A stretch of DNA of 34,242 bases from an uncultured beta proteobacterium (GTDB lineage: Bacteria > Pseudomonadota > Gammaproteobacteria > Burkholderiales > Burkholderiaceae_C), in contig CAIYMN010000097.1 of NCBI GenBank assembly GCA_903927295.1, positions 1 to 34,242 of the forward strand. Direction: 5' to 3'. The notes under the pieces were generated by a model. The model did no database searches and was not told the origin of the DNA. It saw nothing but the letters and a program-made list of their open reading frames with translations. The translations under genes were made by a program, and so were the position numbers. Of the stretch, positions 21,344 to 30,720 are shown in pieces. The number at the start of each line of letters is the position of its first letter. Positions within the stretch are counted from its first letter, which is position 1.

Positions 21344-22429
21344 TCAGAGTGCCTCAGCAATCGCGCGCCCGACGTCTTCGGTACTTGCGGTGCCCCCGAG
21401 GTCACGCGTGCGCGGCGCGGCGCTTTGCGGCTCCAACACGGTTTCAATCGCCTTCAGAACGCCGTCGTGTGCCGAGCGGTAACCCAGAAAATCAAGCATC
21501 ATCGCGCCGCACCAGATCTGTCCAATCGGATTGGCAATGCCCTGGCCTGCAATGTCGGGCGCAGAGCCATGAACCGGCTCGAACAGCGATGGAAAATTGC
21601 GCTGCGGATTCAGGTTGGCACTTGGTGCAATACCAATCGTGCCGGTACAGGCCGGACCGAGGTCGCTCAGGATGTCACCAAACAGATTACTGGCTACCAC
21701 CACATCAAAGAAGTCGGGGCGCTGCACAAAGTGGGCCGTCAGGATATCGATATGGAACTTGTCGACCGTGACCTCCGGATAGTGCTGAGCCATCTCAACC
21801 ACACGCTCGTCCCAATACGGCATGGTGATGGCGATGCCGTTGGATTTGGTGGCACTGGTCAGATGCTTCTTCGGCCGCGACTGCGCCAGTTCAAAGGCAA
21901 ACTTCAACACGCGGTCAATGCCGACGCGCGACATCACGGTTTCCTGCATCACGATTTCACGCTCGGTGCCGGGGTACATGCGTCCACCGATGCTGGAATA
22001 CTCGCCCTCGGTGTTTTCTCGCACGATGAACATGTCGATCTCACCCGGCGCCCGGCGGCTGCCGTCGCGCCGCACCACCGGCGCGATGATGCCCGGCATC
22101 AAGCGCGCCGGGCGCAGGTTGACATACTGGTCGAACTCGCGGCGAAACAGCAGCAGCGAGCCCCACAGCGAGACGTGATCGAGAATCTTTTCTGGCCAAC
22201 CCACCGCGCCAAAATAGATGGCGTCGTGGCCACCGATCAGTTCCTTCCAGTTGTCCGGCAGCATCTTGTCGTGCTTCTCGTAGTAGTCCCAGCTGGAAAA
22301 GTCGAAATGGTCAAACTGCAGGTCGATTCCGTACTTGACGGCAGCGCGCTCCATCACCCGGAGGCCCTCGGGCATGACTTCCTTGCCAATGCCGTCACCG
22401 GCAATGACTGCAATCCTCTTTCTACTCAT
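21344..22429 (-). CDS. ttuC: Tartrate/D-malate dehydrogenase (isopropylmalate dehydrogenase family)
   Basis: A 361-residue NAD-dependent beta-decarboxylating dehydrogenase oxidising tartrate, D-malate or a similar 2-hydroxyacid; such enzymes need Mn2+/Mg2+ and a monovalent cation. The N-terminal IAVIAGDGIGKEVMPEG, NLRPARLMPG (substrate Arg), IVRENTEGEYSSIGG, the Lys-Asn pair in TKSNGIAITMPYWDE, LFGDILSDLGP (metal Asps) and the EPVHGSAPDIAGQGIANP NAD-binding end are all present. Phosphate-binding Asp/Arg patterns point to the tartrate dehydrogenase group rather than LeuB. AAAGGA precedes the ATG by six bases. It is the last gene after a DMT exporter; no other tartrate genes are visible, so the in vivo substrate is open. 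Confidence 0.85.
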   Translation of the reverse strand: MSRKRIAVIAGDGIGKEVMPEGLRVMERAAVKYGIDLQFDHFDFSSWDYYEKHDKMLPDNWKELIGGHDAIYFGAVGWPEKILDHVSLWGSLLLFRREFDQYVNLRPARLMPGIIAPVVRRDGSRRAPGEIDMFIVRENTEGEYSSIGGRMYPGTEREIVMQETVMSRVGIDRVLKFAFELAQSRPKKHLTSATKSNGIAITMPYWDERVVEMAQHYPEVTVDKFHIDILTAHFVQRPDFFDVVVASNLFGDILSDLGPACTGTIGIAPSANLNPQRNFPSLFEPVHGSAPDIAGQGIANPIGQIWCGAMMLDFLGYRSAHDGVLKAIETVLEPQSAAPRTRDLGGTASTEDVGRAIAEAL

Positions 22430-22472
22430 GGCGAATCCTTTTGCATCATGTTCAAGAAACTGTTCACTAGCG

Positions 22473-23366
22473 TCACCCCGACATGCGCGTCCCGGCGGGC
22501 CTGACCACCAACGCCACCCCCATCACTGTCATCATGGTGCCGACAAGGGTCAGCGTGTTGATGGGCTCGGCAAACAACAGCCAGGCAATGCAGGCCGTCA
22601 CGGGTGGCACCAGGTACATCAAACTCGTCACGGACGCCGCCGCACCGCGCTGAATCAGCAGGTAAAGCAAGGAACTACCACCCAGCGTCAGCACCAGTAC
22701 CGACCAGGCCATGGCGCCCAGCATTTCGGCATTCCAGCGCACGGTCTCGGTCTCCATCAAGGCCAGCGGCAGCGTCACGAGAAAAGCTGCCATCAGTTGA
22801 ACCGCATTGGCGCTGCGCACGTCACAAGGTTTGATGAATCGCTTTTGATAAAGCGTGCCCAGCGTGATTGCAAACAGTGCACCAACGGCCATCGAAACAT
22901 TCAACCAGTTCGCCTCGCCGCCTTGACCAAACTTGCGCGATACAACCAACACCAGACCGACAAAACCGAGAACCAATCCGCTCCATTGCCGCGTGCTGAC
23001 ACGCCCGCCCGTACCGGACAGCCACAGGGCAGTGAGCACCGGCTGAAACCCGACAATCAGGGCCGACAGGCCTGACCCCATGCCGGCTTTCACAGCGGCC
23101 CAGACACCACCCAGGTAGCAGGCGTGCATGAGCACGCCAGTGAAAGACAGATGCACCCACTGACTCCGTGTGGCTGGCCATTTGACGCCCGAAATCAGAA
23201 TCCAGGGTAAAAAGCACATGATCGAGAAGAGGTAACGCAGCAACAGGAATTTCAGTGGCGGGGCATGCGGCATGCCATAGCGGGCGACAATAAAGCCGGT
23301 ACTCCAGATCAGTACAAACAGCACCGGCATGGCACGGATCAGTGCCGAATCATCACGTACAGTCAC
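22473..23366 (-). CDS. DMT-family transporter (EamA domains)
   Basis: A 297-residue protein with two EamA repeats, about 10 membrane helices, starting VTVRDDSALIRAMPVLFVLIW. The FVLIWSTGFIVARYG N-terminal stretch and the second-half EPINTLTLVGTMMTVMGVALV match the drug/metabolite transporter superfamily, whose members export amino acids, metabolites or drugs. The start is a GTG at 23366 that overlaps the pgsA stop as GTGA; the open frame upstream of it overlaps pgsA and is not coding. Substrate unknown. It lies between pgsA and the tartrate dehydrogenase gene on the same strand. Confidence 0.82.
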   Translation of the reverse strand: MTVRDDSALIRAMPVLFVLIWSTGFIVARYGMPHAPPLKFLLLRYLFSIMCFLPWILISGVKWPATRSQWVHLSFTGVLMHACYLGGVWAAVKAGMGSGLSALIVGFQPVLTALWLSGTGGRVSTRQWSGLVLGFVGLVLVVSRKFGQGGEANWLNVSMAVGALFAITLGTLYQKRFIKPCDVRSANAVQLMAAFLVTLPLALMETETVRWNAEMLGAMAWSVLVLTLGGSSLLYLLIQRGAAASVTSLMYLVPPVTACIAWLLFAEPINTLTLVGTMMTVMGVALVVRPAGTRMSG

Positions 23367-23935
23367 TTTACGCGAGCCCGGATTTCCGGCAGCGCCTTGC
23401 GCAGGTAGTAGACCATTGACCAGACCGTCATCACCGCGGCAATCCAGATCAACCAGGCACCCCACTGATGGGTATTGATAACGCCGAACAGCGTGCCGTT
23501 GAATAGCAGGAACGGAATGGCAACCATTTGCACCACGGTCTTGAGCTTGCCTACCATGTGCACTGCGACACTCTTGGCAGCGCCAATCTGTGCCATCCAT
23601 TCGCGCAGCGCGGAAATGGCAATCTCCCGGCCAATGATGATGAGCCCGACAAAGACGTCAGCCCGCCCCAGATGCACCAGCACCAGGACACTCGCACAAA
23701 CCAGTATCTTGTCCGCCACGGGGTCAAGAAAAGCGCCGAAGGAAGAGACCTGATTGAGCTTGCGCGCCAGATAGCCGTCGAGCCAGTCGGTGATGGCCGA
23801 CAACACAAAGACGCAGGTTGCGATCAGGTCTCGGCTGGCCATTGCCAGCGGCAGATCGTCAAAATAGACGCCAACGATCAGCGGAATCGCTGCGATGCGA
23901 CCCCATGTCATGAGCGTGGGCGTGTTGAAAAACAT
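23363..23935 (-). CDS. pgsA: CDP-diacylglycerol--glycerol-3-phosphate 3-phosphatidyltransferase
   Basis: A 190-residue integral membrane enzyme making phosphatidylglycerol phosphate. The CDP-alcohol phosphotransferase signature is intact: ITDWLDGYLAR followed by FGAFLDPVADK, containing the catalytic Asp residues in the D-x2-DG-x2-AR-x8-G-x3-D-x3-D order. About four to six membrane helices are visible and the start MFFNTPTLMTWGRIAAIPL is typical. It lies 43 bp after uvrC on the same strand (a known uvrC-pgsA order) and its stop overlaps the DMT exporter start. Confidence 0.94.
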   Translation of the reverse strand: MFFNTPTLMTWGRIAAIPLIVGVYFDDLPLAMASRDLIATCVFVLSAITDWLDGYLARKLNQVSSFGAFLDPVADKILVCASVLVLVHLGRADVFVGLIIIGREIAISALREWMAQIGAAKSVAVHMVGKLKTVVQMVAIPFLLFNGTLFGVINTHQWGAWLIWIAAVMTVWSMVYYLRKALPEIRARVK

Positions 23936-23978
23936 ACAGCGTCATTGTGGCACGACCAAGGTGCGCCGGGCGCGCGAA

Positions 23979-25925
23979 TCAGTGCAGGGCACGGTAAATT
24001 TCCTCGGCCAATTCGTGCGATATGCCTTCAACCGTCGCAAGATCTTCCACGCCAGCCATCGCAACCCCGCGCACGCCGCCAAAGCGCTGCAGCAATCTGG
24101 CACGGCGCTTCGGGCCCACGCCGGCGATTTCCTCGAGCTTGCCGCCGTCAACACGCACTCTGGCGCGCTTGGCGCGCATGCCGGTGATGGCAAAGCGGTG
24201 CGCCTCGTCGCGGATCTGCGCCACCAGCATCAGCGCAGCCGAGTCCTTGCCCAGATAGACCTTCTCACGGCCATCGGCAAAGACCAGTTCCTCCAGTCCC
24301 ACCTTGCGCCCTTCACCCTTTTCCACGCCAACGATCAACCCTAACGACAAGCCCAGTTGTTCGAACACCTCCCGCGCTACCGACACCTGCCCCTTGCCAC
24401 CATCGACCAGCACCAGATCCGGCAATCGCCCGGTCGCGCCGGCGCCACCAGACTGCGTTTCCCGCAGGGCCTCGGCAAGTTTTCCGTAGCGACGCAGAAG
24501 CACCTGGCGCATGGCAGCGTAATCGTCGCCCGGCGTGATGTCTTCGATGGAGAAGCGCCGGTACTCGGCGTTTTGCATCTTGTGTTTCTGAAACACGACG
24601 CAGGACGCCTGGGTTGCCTCGCCAGCGGTGTGTGAAATGTCAAAACACTCAACGCGAAGCTGTTCCAGATCGTCCATCGCAAGATCGAGCGCATCGGCCA
24701 GTGCGCGCGTGCGCGCCTGTTGCGAGCCCTCTTCCGACAGCAGCCGCGCCAGTTGCAAGGCGGCGTTCGTCTGCGCCATTTCCAGCCACAGGCGACGCTG
24801 CTCGCGCGGCTGATGCACGGCGCTGACCTTGACACCAGACTGCACGGACAGGGTCTTGATCAGATGCTCATCCACCGCAACGCTGAGTACCAGCGAGGGC
24901 GGCACCGGCACCTGCAGATAGTGTTGCGCCACAAAGGCCTGCAGCACCTGGGCCTCGATGGACAGAGCATCGCTGACCGTGTCAACATCGGCTGCGTAAA
25001 TGTCCGCCGCATCTTCGACATGCACCGGAAAATAGGCACGATCTCCAAGATGTCGTCCGCCACGCACCATGGCCAGAATCACGCAGGCGCGTCCACCCTG
25101 CACCTTGACAGCCAGAATGTCCACATCGCGGTCCGACACGTTTTCGACCGACTGCTGGTGCAGCACATTGGACAGGGCCGAAATCTGGTTGCGCAGTTCG
25201 GCTGCCTGCTCAAACTGCAGCACTTGTGCGTGCGCCAGCATGCGCTGCTCAAGTTCCTGCATCACTTGCTGCGCATCGCCGCGCAGAAATCGCTCGGCGT
25301 CGGCCACGTCCTGCGCATAGTCGAGCGCCGAAATATGCCCGACGCAGGGCGCCGAACAGCGCTTGATCTGGTAGAGCAGACAGGGCCGGCTGCGGTTGTT
25401 GAAAACCGGATCCTCACAGGTACGCAGGCGAAAAACCTTTTGCATCAGCAGTATGGCCTCCTTCACCGCCCAGGCGCTCGGATAGGGGCCAAAGTAACGA
25501 TGCTTCTTTTCCACTGCACCGCGGTAATAGGCAACGCGGGCAAACTGCGAGCTCAAATTGGCTGAGACAGCGGCACCGGTCATCTTCAGATACGGGTAAC
25601 TCTTGTCATCCCGAAACAGAATGTTGTACTTCGGGTTGAGCGTCTTGATCAGGTTGTTTTCCAGCAGCAAGGCCTCGGCCTCGGAGCGCACGACCGTTGT
25701 CTCAAGCCTGGTGATCTTGCTCACCATGTGGCCTATGCGCGTGCCGCCGTGGTTCTTCTGGAAGTAGCTGGCCACCCGCTTCTTCAGGTTGATTGCCTTG
25801 CCGACGTAGAGCACCGCGCCTTCGCTGTCGAAATAGCGATAGACGCCAGGCAGCGGCGGCAAGCCCGCCACATCGCTCAGCAACTGGGCGTTGTGGACTG
25901 GCGTGGAATCAGGCAAATCGGACAT
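23979..25925 (-). CDS. uvrC: UvrABC system protein C (excinuclease subunit)
   Basis: A 648-residue nucleotide-excision-repair endonuclease that cuts on both sides of a UvrB-bound lesion. The GIY-YIG domain (about residues 22-100) has GVYRYF and [15 protein letters not shown] Cys cluster with [19 protein letters not shown] and CSAPCVG follows, then a UVR (UvrB-binding) motif near 220-255 and the RNase H-like C-terminal nuclease with FDISHTAGE (Asp-His of the DDH triad) and VLVDGGKGQ. Two helix-hairpin-helix motifs close the protein ([20 protein letters not shown]). Divergent from earP, with only 27 bp between starts. No good LexA box lies upstream. Confidence 0.96.
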   Translation of the reverse strand: MSDLPDSTPVHNAQLLSDVAGLPPLPGVYRYFDSEGAVLYVGKAINLKKRVASYFQKNHGGTRIGHMVSKITRLETTVVRSEAEALLLENNLIKTLNPKYNILFRDDKSYPYLKMTGAAVSANLSSQFARVAYYRGAVEKKHRYFGPYPSAWAVKEAILLMQKVFRLRTCEDPVFNNRSRPCLLYQIKRCSAPCVGHISALDYAQDVADAERFLRGDAQQVMQELEQRMLAHAQVLQFEQAAELRNQISALSNVLHQQSVENVSDRDVDILAVKVQGGRACVILAMVRGGRHLGDRAYFPVHVEDAADIYAADVDTVSDALSIEAQVLQAFVAQHYLQVPVPPSLVLSVAVDEHLIKTLSVQSGVKVSAVHQPREQRRLWLEMAQTNAALQLARLLSEEGSQQARTRALADALDLAMDDLEQLRVECFDISHTAGEATQASCVVFQKHKMQNAEYRRFSIEDITPGDDYAAMRQVLLRRYGKLAEALRETQSGGAGATGRLPDLVLVDGGKGQVSVAREVFEQLGLSLGLIVGVEKGEGRKVGLEELVFADGREKVYLGKDSAALMLVAQIRDEAHRFAITGMRAKRARVRVDGGKLEEIAGVGPKRRARLLQRFGGVRGVAMAGVEDLATVEGISHELAEEIYRALH

Positions 25926-25952
25926 AGGTCCGTATTGTGGACAATCTCTGGT

Positions 25953-27047
25953 GTGAAAACAGCAAACCTTTGGGACATCTTTTGCCGGGTCATCGATAAC
26001 TACGGCGATGTTGGGGTTTGCTGGCGCCTCGCAACCGACCTCGCCTCGCGCGGTGAGCAGGTGCGTCTTTGGCTGGACGACGTCAGCGCGCTGACCTGGA
26101 TGGCGCCCGATGGCTGCCCGGGAGTGACCGTGATGGACTGGAACAGCGCGCCGCAGACCACCGGTTTAGCCGTTGGCGATGTGCTGATCGAAGCCTTTGG
26201 CTGCGAGGTGGATGCCCGATTCCTCGCCGCCTGCGCACAAAGATCGCTTGCCACCGGCTATCAGGGAGCCTGGATCAACCTGGAGTACCTGAGTGCCGAA
26301 ATGTATGTAGAACGCTGCCACGGCCTCGCTTCTCCCGTGCTGGCCGGACCGGGTGTGGGTCTGAGCAAGCATTTCTTCTATCCCGGCTTCACGCCGGCTA
26401 CGGGCGGCCTGTTGCGCGAACCCGCTCTGGCTGCGCGACAGGCATCCTTTGATCGTGACGCCTGGCTGCGCCAGCATGCCATCAATGCGACAGGCGAGCG
26501 CCTGATCTCACTGTTCTGTTACGAGCCAGCCGCTCTGCAAACGCTTCTGGAGCAATTGGCTTTGGATGTTCAGCCGACGCGTCTGCTGGTCACGCCCGGG
26601 CGCGCCAGCGCCGCCGTGCAGGCGGCCATCGCCCGCGCGAACGGCGAGCGCGCCCACTGGAACGCGCAGAATCGGCTGGCGCTGAGCTATTTGCCAACGC
26701 TCACGCAAGCCGACTATGACTGTCTGCTCTGGTCCTGCGACCTGAACTTTGTCCGCGGCGAAGACTCGCTGGTACGCGCCTTTTGGGCCGGCAAACCCTT
26801 TGTTTGGCAGATCTACCCTCAATCCGACAACGCGCACCAGGCCAAGCTGGAAGCTTTCCTTGACACGCTGCAGGCGCCACCCTCGCTGCGGACGTTTCAC
26901 CGGGTGTGGAACGGTTTGAGCCGGGCCGCCCTGCCCGCCCTGAATCCGGTCGAATGGCAGCAAAGCGTCGACCTGGCCCGCGCGCGGCAACTGCAAGACG
27001 ACGATCTTGTGACAAAGATCATCCGATTCGCACGCAAAAACCGTTAA
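25953..27047 (+). CDS. earP: EF-P arginine rhamnosyltransferase EarP
   Basis: A 364-residue cytosolic GT-B fold glycosyltransferase that transfers rhamnose from dTDP-L-rhamnose to Arg32 of elongation factor P. The N-terminal [22 protein letters not shown] contains the conserved Asp residues, and the C-terminal [26 protein letters not shown] is the family's nucleotide-sugar site with conserved Arg/Glu/Asp. I start at the GTG at 25953 ([10 protein letters not shown]); a TTG at 25935 is possible. Further upstream the frame overlaps uvrC and is not coding. The target gene efp follows 89 bp downstream. Confidence 0.93.
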   Translation: MKTANLWDIFCRVIDNYGDVGVCWRLATDLASRGEQVRLWLDDVSALTWMAPDGCPGVTVMDWNSAPQTTGLAVGDVLIEAFGCEVDARFLAACAQRSLATGYQGAWINLEYLSAEMYVERCHGLASPVLAGPGVGLSKHFFYPGFTPATGGLLREPALAARQASFDRDAWLRQHAINATGERLISLFCYEPAALQTLLEQLALDVQPTRLLVTPGRASAAVQAAIARANGERAHWNAQNRLALSYLPTLTQADYDCLLWSCDLNFVRGEDSLVRAFWAGKPFVWQIYPQSDNAHQAKLEAFLDTLQAPPSLRTFHRVWNGLSRAALPALNPVEWQQSVDLARARQLQDDDLVTKIIRFARKNR

Positions 27048-27136
27048 AATTCAACGCTTTGCAATATTGGCCGGGAACGTTTCCGGTCATGCAGCCCATG
27101 CCGCGAACCGTGCGGCCAACCTTCACACCATTCACT

Positions 27137-27691
27137 ATGAAAACCGCTCAAGAAATTCGCGCCGGCAACGTCATCATGCACGGCAAAGACCCCATGGTCG
27201 TCCTGAAAGCCGAATACAGCCGCGGCGGCCGCAACTCGGCGACTGTGCGCATGAAACTCAAAAGCCTGATCGCCAACTTCGGTACCGAAGTCGTGTTCAA
27301 GGCCGACGACAAGATGGATCAGGTGATTCTGGACAAAAAAGAATGTACCTACTCCTACTTTGCCGACCCGATGTACGTGTGCATGGACAGCGAATTCAAC
27401 CAGTACGAAGTCGAAGCCGAAAACATGGGCGACTCGCTGAACTACCTGGAAGACGGCATGACTGTTGAAGTGGTGTTCTACGACGGCAAGGCGATTTCGG
27501 TTGAACTGCCGACCAGCGTGGTACGCGAAATTACGTGGACCGAACCCGCCGTCAAAGGCGACACTTCTGGCAAGGTGCTCAAGCCCGCCAAAATTGCCAC
27601 CGGTTTTGATGTCGGCGTACCGATCTTCGTGGCACAGGGCGACAAGGTCGAAATTGACACCCGCACTGGCGAGTACAGAAAGCGCGTCTGA
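27137..27691 (+). CDS. efp: Elongation factor P, Arg32 type
   Basis: A 184-residue factor that binds between the P and E sites and relieves ribosome stalling at polyproline. Three beta-barrel (OB/KOW) domains are recognisable: [19 protein letters not shown] start, a middle domain ending near residue 125, and the C-terminal [16 protein letters not shown] and [14 protein letters not shown]. The modification loop reads SRGGRNS with Arg at position 32, so this is the EarP-modified (rhamnosylated) type, not the Lys34/EpmA type. The frame is open upstream but those codons fall in earP. No obvious Shine-Dalgarno is seen before the ATG. Confidence 0.96.
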   Translation: MKTAQEIRAGNVIMHGKDPMVVLKAEYSRGGRNSATVRMKLKSLIANFGTEVVFKADDKMDQVILDKKECTYSYFADPMYVCMDSEFNQYEVEAENMGDSLNYLEDGMTVEVVFYDGKAISVELPTSVVREITWTEPAVKGDTSGKVLKPAKIATGFDVGVPIFVAQGDKVEIDTRTGEYRKRV

Positions 27692-27707
27692 ACGCCTGCA
27701 ACGACCG

Positions 27708-27725
27708 GCAGCGGACAGCCGCTGC
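27708..27725. terminator. GC hairpin between efp and plsY
   Basis: A 7-bp stem GCAGCGG/CCGCTGC with loop ACAG lies in the 34-bp gap between the convergent efp and plsY stops. It lacks a T-tract on either strand, so it may be a weak or factor-assisted bidirectional terminator. Confidence 0.4.
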
Positions 27726-28367
27726 TCAGGTCTTGCGCTTCTTCCCCAGTCGCGATTCAGTGCCCTTGACGAGACGTCCGATATTTTCGGCGTGGCGATA
27801 AAGCAGCAGCAGTGACATGATGGACACCGACAGCAGGACGCCCTTGTTCAGATACCAGACGGAGCCATCGCCAAAAACATAGTAGACCGGCGCCAGCACG
27901 GCGCAGGTCAACGATGCGAGTGAAGAGTAGCGGAAGAAGTAGGCCATCAGGAGCCAACTGACACCGCTGGCCAGGCCCAGTATCCAGCTGATGCCCAAGA
28001 GCACGCCAAAGGCCGTCGCCACGCCCTTGCCGCCTGCAAACTTGAAGAACACCGGATACAGATGCCCGACGAAGGCGGCCAACCCGACCAGTGCCATCGT
28101 GCCCTCTTCCATGCCATAGGCTTTGCCGTACCAGCGGACCAGCATCACTGCTAACCAGCCCTTGGCTGCATCAAGCAGCAACGTGACAACCGCCGCACTC
28201 TTGTTACCGGAACGCAGCACATTGGTGGCTCCGGGGTTCTTGCTGCCAAAGGTGCGCGGGTCATTCAGCCCCATCAGCCGGCTGACGATCACGGCAAACG
28301 AGAGCGAGCCCATCAGGTAAGCCAGCACGGTCGCCAGCCAGGGAAGCAATGGTTGCATGGTGTTCAA
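27726..28367 (-). CDS. plsY: Acyl-phosphate:glycerol-3-phosphate acyltransferase
   Basis: A 213-residue integral membrane enzyme that makes lysophosphatidic acid from acyl phosphate, the first step of phospholipid synthesis. Three conserved loops are visible: [11 protein letters not shown] near the start, [12 protein letters not shown] with the catalytic Ser/Arg, and [19 protein letters not shown] place the start at TTG 28367 (MNTMQPLL), because AGGAG ends six bases before it; ATG 28358 would be 15 bases from that site and GTG 28385 has none. It converges with efp. Confidence 0.93.
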   Translation of the reverse strand: MNTMQPLLPWLATVLAYLMGSLSFAVIVSRLMGLNDPRTFGSKNPGATNVLRSGNKSAAVVTLLLDAAKGWLAVMLVRWYGKAYGMEEGTMALVGLAAFVGHLYPVFFKFAGGKGVATAFGVLLGISWILGLASGVSWLLMAYFFRYSSLASLTCAVLAPVYYVFGDGSVWYLNKGVLLSVSIMSLLLLYRHAENIGRLVKGTESRLGKKRKT

Positions 28368-28373
28368 GATAAT

Positions 28374-28378
28374 CTCCT
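28374..28378 (-). promoter_or_regulatory. Shine-Dalgarno AGGAG fixing a TTG start for plsY
   Basis: On the minus strand AGGAG is followed by ATTATC and then TTG at 28367. It makes TTG the best-supported initiation codon of plsY. Confidence 0.65.
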
Positions 28379-28446
28379 GCAGCACGGCGCAGACGCGGCC
28401 GGGATGCTGCTATTTTGCCAGCCCGCGCTGCCGGCTTGGCGAGCAC

Positions 28447-28932
28447 TCAATCGGTCAGAGCGCATTGCACTTTTCGCGCCGCCAGCAGGGCAACACAAAC
28501 CTGCGGATCAATACCCACCAAATAGCCGCGTCGGCCACCATTGATGAGGATGGTTGGCAAGTCCAGAATCGTGGTCTCGATGTATACCGGCATCTGCCGG
28601 CGCGTCGCAAAGGGTGAAGTACCCCCCACCAGATAACCGCTGTGCCGATTGGCAACCTCGGGCAGACAGGGCTCTACCGACTTGGCGCCGATCTGACGTG
28701 CCAGATTCTTCGTGGAAACCTTGCGGTTGCCGTGCATCAACACCAACAGAGGTTTGGCGTCCTGATCCTGCATGACGAGCGTCTTGACCACCATGTAGGC
28801 ATCAAAACCGAGCACCTCGGCACTGTGCAACGCGCCGCCATGCTCCAGATAGTTGTACGGATGCTCCGTGAACGCAACCTTGTGCGCCTTGAGCATCTGG
28901 GTTGCCGGCGTCAGGCTGATGTGCTTGACCAT
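28447..28932 (-). CDS. ybaK: Cys-tRNA(Pro) deacylase, YbaK type
   Basis: A 161-residue cytosolic trans-editing enzyme that hydrolyses Cys mischarged onto tRNA-Pro. The family patterns TPATQMLKAHKVAFTEHPY, GFDAYMVVKTLVM, the catalytic-site Lys in GNRKVSTKNLAR and GYLVGGTSPF (with the GGTSPF motif) are all present, and the length is typical. It overlaps the end of the acyl-CoA synthetase gene by 22 bp, suggesting cotranscription. Confidence 0.94.
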   Translation of the reverse strand: MVKHISLTPATQMLKAHKVAFTEHPYNYLEHGGALHSAEVLGFDAYMVVKTLVMQDQDAKPLLVLMHGNRKVSTKNLARQIGAKSVEPCLPEVANRHSGYLVGGTSPFATRRQMPVYIETTILDLPTILINGGRRGYLVGIDPQVCVALLAARKVQCALTD

Positions 28933-30698
28933 CGCAGTTCTTCCCGCTCCTGTTCCTGCAGTCGCAGGAGACGGCGCTGCACTTTGCCAGTGGTGGTCAT
29001 GGGCAAGGCATCAATAAATTCAATCTCCTTCGGGTACTCGTAGGGCGCCAGTTTTTCCTTCACATGGGCCTGCAGCTGGGCCACCAGTTCTGCCTCGAAA
29101 GCGGCGTCGCCGCCTGGCCGGAAATCATTGGCTGCAACAAAGTCGGCAGCGAGTACCACGTAGGCTTTGACCACCGCACCGCGTTCCCGGTCCGGCTTGG
29201 GCACCACCGCCGCGTTGGCCACTGCCGGATGCTTGACCAGGCAGTTCTCTATTTCGCCCGGCCCGATGCGGTAGCCAGATGACTTGAACACGTCGTCGGA
29301 GCGCCCCTGGTACCAGAGATAGCCGTCGGCGTCGCGCACTGCGAGGTCGCCGGTGCAACACCAGTCGCCAGTGAACTTTTCCTGCGTCGCGGCATCGTTC
29401 TTCCAGTAACCCAGAAAGAAGATCGGGTCGCTCTGACCGTGCACATCAAAGCGGCTTAACGCCACGTCTCCTGCGACGCCCACGGGACACTCCTGTCCCG
29501 CCTCGTCGATAACGGCAACGCGATGCCCCGGATAACCCTTGCCCATGCTGCCAGGTCTTGCTGGCCACTGTGCAGCACAATTGCCTACGATGTAGTTGAT
29601 TTCAGTCTGGCCAAACATCTCGTTGACGGTAACACCGAGCTGCGACTGGCAATAGTCAAAGACCGCATCACCGACCGCCTCACCGGCGCTCATGATGGCT
29701 TGCAGCGCCAGGCCGAATTGCTGGCGCACACTGTAGCCGGGGCTCCCGGGATACGCCTTCATGATGGCCTTGAGCGCTGTGGGAAACAGGAAACTGTGGG
29801 TGACACCAAATTGCTGCATCAGGCTCATGGCTTGCTGTGGGCTGAAGCGCCCCTTGAAGCCGACGATGGGCCGGCCAAAGTACAGCGTTGGCAGCAGCGC
29901 GTCCATCAGCCCGCCAGTCCAGGCCCAGTCAGCCGGCGACCAGAAAATTGCCTGCGTCTCCCGGTTGTCGCGACCGTTGAAACCGAACCAGTTCTGACTG
30001 CAGACGAAGCCCGTGAGGTTGCCGATCAGGGCACGGTGAGGAATCAAGGCGCCTTTCGGATTGCCGGTGGTTCCGCTGGTGTAGATCAGCACGGCCGGGG
30101 TGTCGGCTTGCGTCACCATAGGCGTGAAGTCGGGCCTTGCCAGTTCCAGCAACTTGCCGTAATCCAGGCCGGCTCGCGCTGCCGCGGCGCCCACACCGAG
30201 CACGCTGCGCAGCGCCGGGCAACGCTCGCGTACCAGCAACACGTTCTCTATCGAACTCTCATCACAAATCGCCAGCACCGCCTCACCATCCTGCAGCCGG
30301 TACTCGATCGCTTCGGGCCCGAACAGCATCGACAGCGGCATTGCCACGGCGCCCATCTGCAACACCGCCATGTAGGCAACGGCGGTCTCGAAACGCTGCG
30401 GCATCACGATGGCAACGCGCTGGCCCGGCTGAACCCCAAGCCCGGCCAGCACCTGCGACAGCCGGTTCGCCTGCTGCTGCAGTTCGAGGTAGCTGAAGCG
30501 CTTGCTTGTGCCTTCGGCGTCGGTGGCATAAATCGCGACCCGGCTGCTGGCGTCGGGCAGGGCCGCCCAACGGCCGCAACAAACCTGGGCGATATTGAAT
30601 TGTTCCGGCACCAGCCACTCAAAGCCGGCGTGCAGCCGCTCATAGTTGTCCGCCGCGCCGGACTGCCGTTTGTCGCTGTTTTGACTGACGATCACCAT
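28911..30698 (-). CDS. AMP-dependent acyl-CoA synthetase (acetyl/acyl type)
   Basis: A 595-residue ANL-superfamily enzyme that activates a carboxylic acid to acyl-AMP and then acyl-CoA. The phosphate loop YTSGTTGNPKG (about residue 208-218), the aromatic QTEINYIV (A5-like YGQTE variant) region, GDWCCTGDLAVRDADGYLWYQGRSDDVFKSSGYRIGP-type hinge with the hinge Asp/Lys, and the C-terminal MTTTGKVQRR with the catalytic Lys are present. Related proteins are annotated as acetyl-CoA, propionyl/butyryl- or medium-chain synthetases; the chain length preferred is not clear. CGGAGG precedes the ATG. Its end overlaps ybaK and its start lies within about 25 bp of the divergent hydrolase. Confidence 0.88.
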   Translation of the reverse strand: MVIVSQNSDKRQSGAADNYERLHAGFEWLVPEQFNIAQVCCGRWAALPDASSRVAIYATDAEGTSKRFSYLELQQQANRLSQVLAGLGVQPGQRVAIVMPQRFETAVAYMAVLQMGAVAMPLSMLFGPEAIEYRLQDGEAVLAICDESSIENVLLVRERCPALRSVLGVGAAAARAGLDYGKLLELARPDFTPMVTQADTPAVLIYTSGTTGNPKGALIPHRALIGNLTGFVCSQNWFGFNGRDNRETQAIFWSPADWAWTGGLMDALLPTLYFGRPIVGFKGRFSPQQAMSLMQQFGVTHSFLFPTALKAIMKAYPGSPGYSVRQQFGLALQAIMSAGEAVGDAVFDYCQSQLGVTVNEMFGQTEINYIVGNCAAQWPARPGSMGKGYPGHRVAVIDEAGQECPVGVAGDVALSRFDVHGQSDPIFFLGYWKNDAATQEKFTGDWCCTGDLAVRDADGYLWYQGRSDDVFKSSGYRIGPGEIENCLVKHPAVANAAVVPKPDRERGAVVKAYVVLAADFVAANDFRPGGDAAFEAELVAQLQAHVKEKLAPYEYPKEIEFIDALPMTTTGKVQRRLLRLQEQEREELRWSSTSA

Positions 30699-30720
30699 GT
30701 GCCTCCGTATGATGCTTCAA

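Noticed and set aside
25926-25970. LexA box in front of uvrC/earP
   Set aside because: The closest match, CTGG...ACAG, has a wrong base in the first half-site and 7 rather than 8 spacer bases.
26906-27136. An N-terminal extension of EF-P
   Set aside because: The in-frame codons upstream of 27137 lie within earP or the intergenic gap and do not match EF-P; position 32 is Arg only when counting from 27137.
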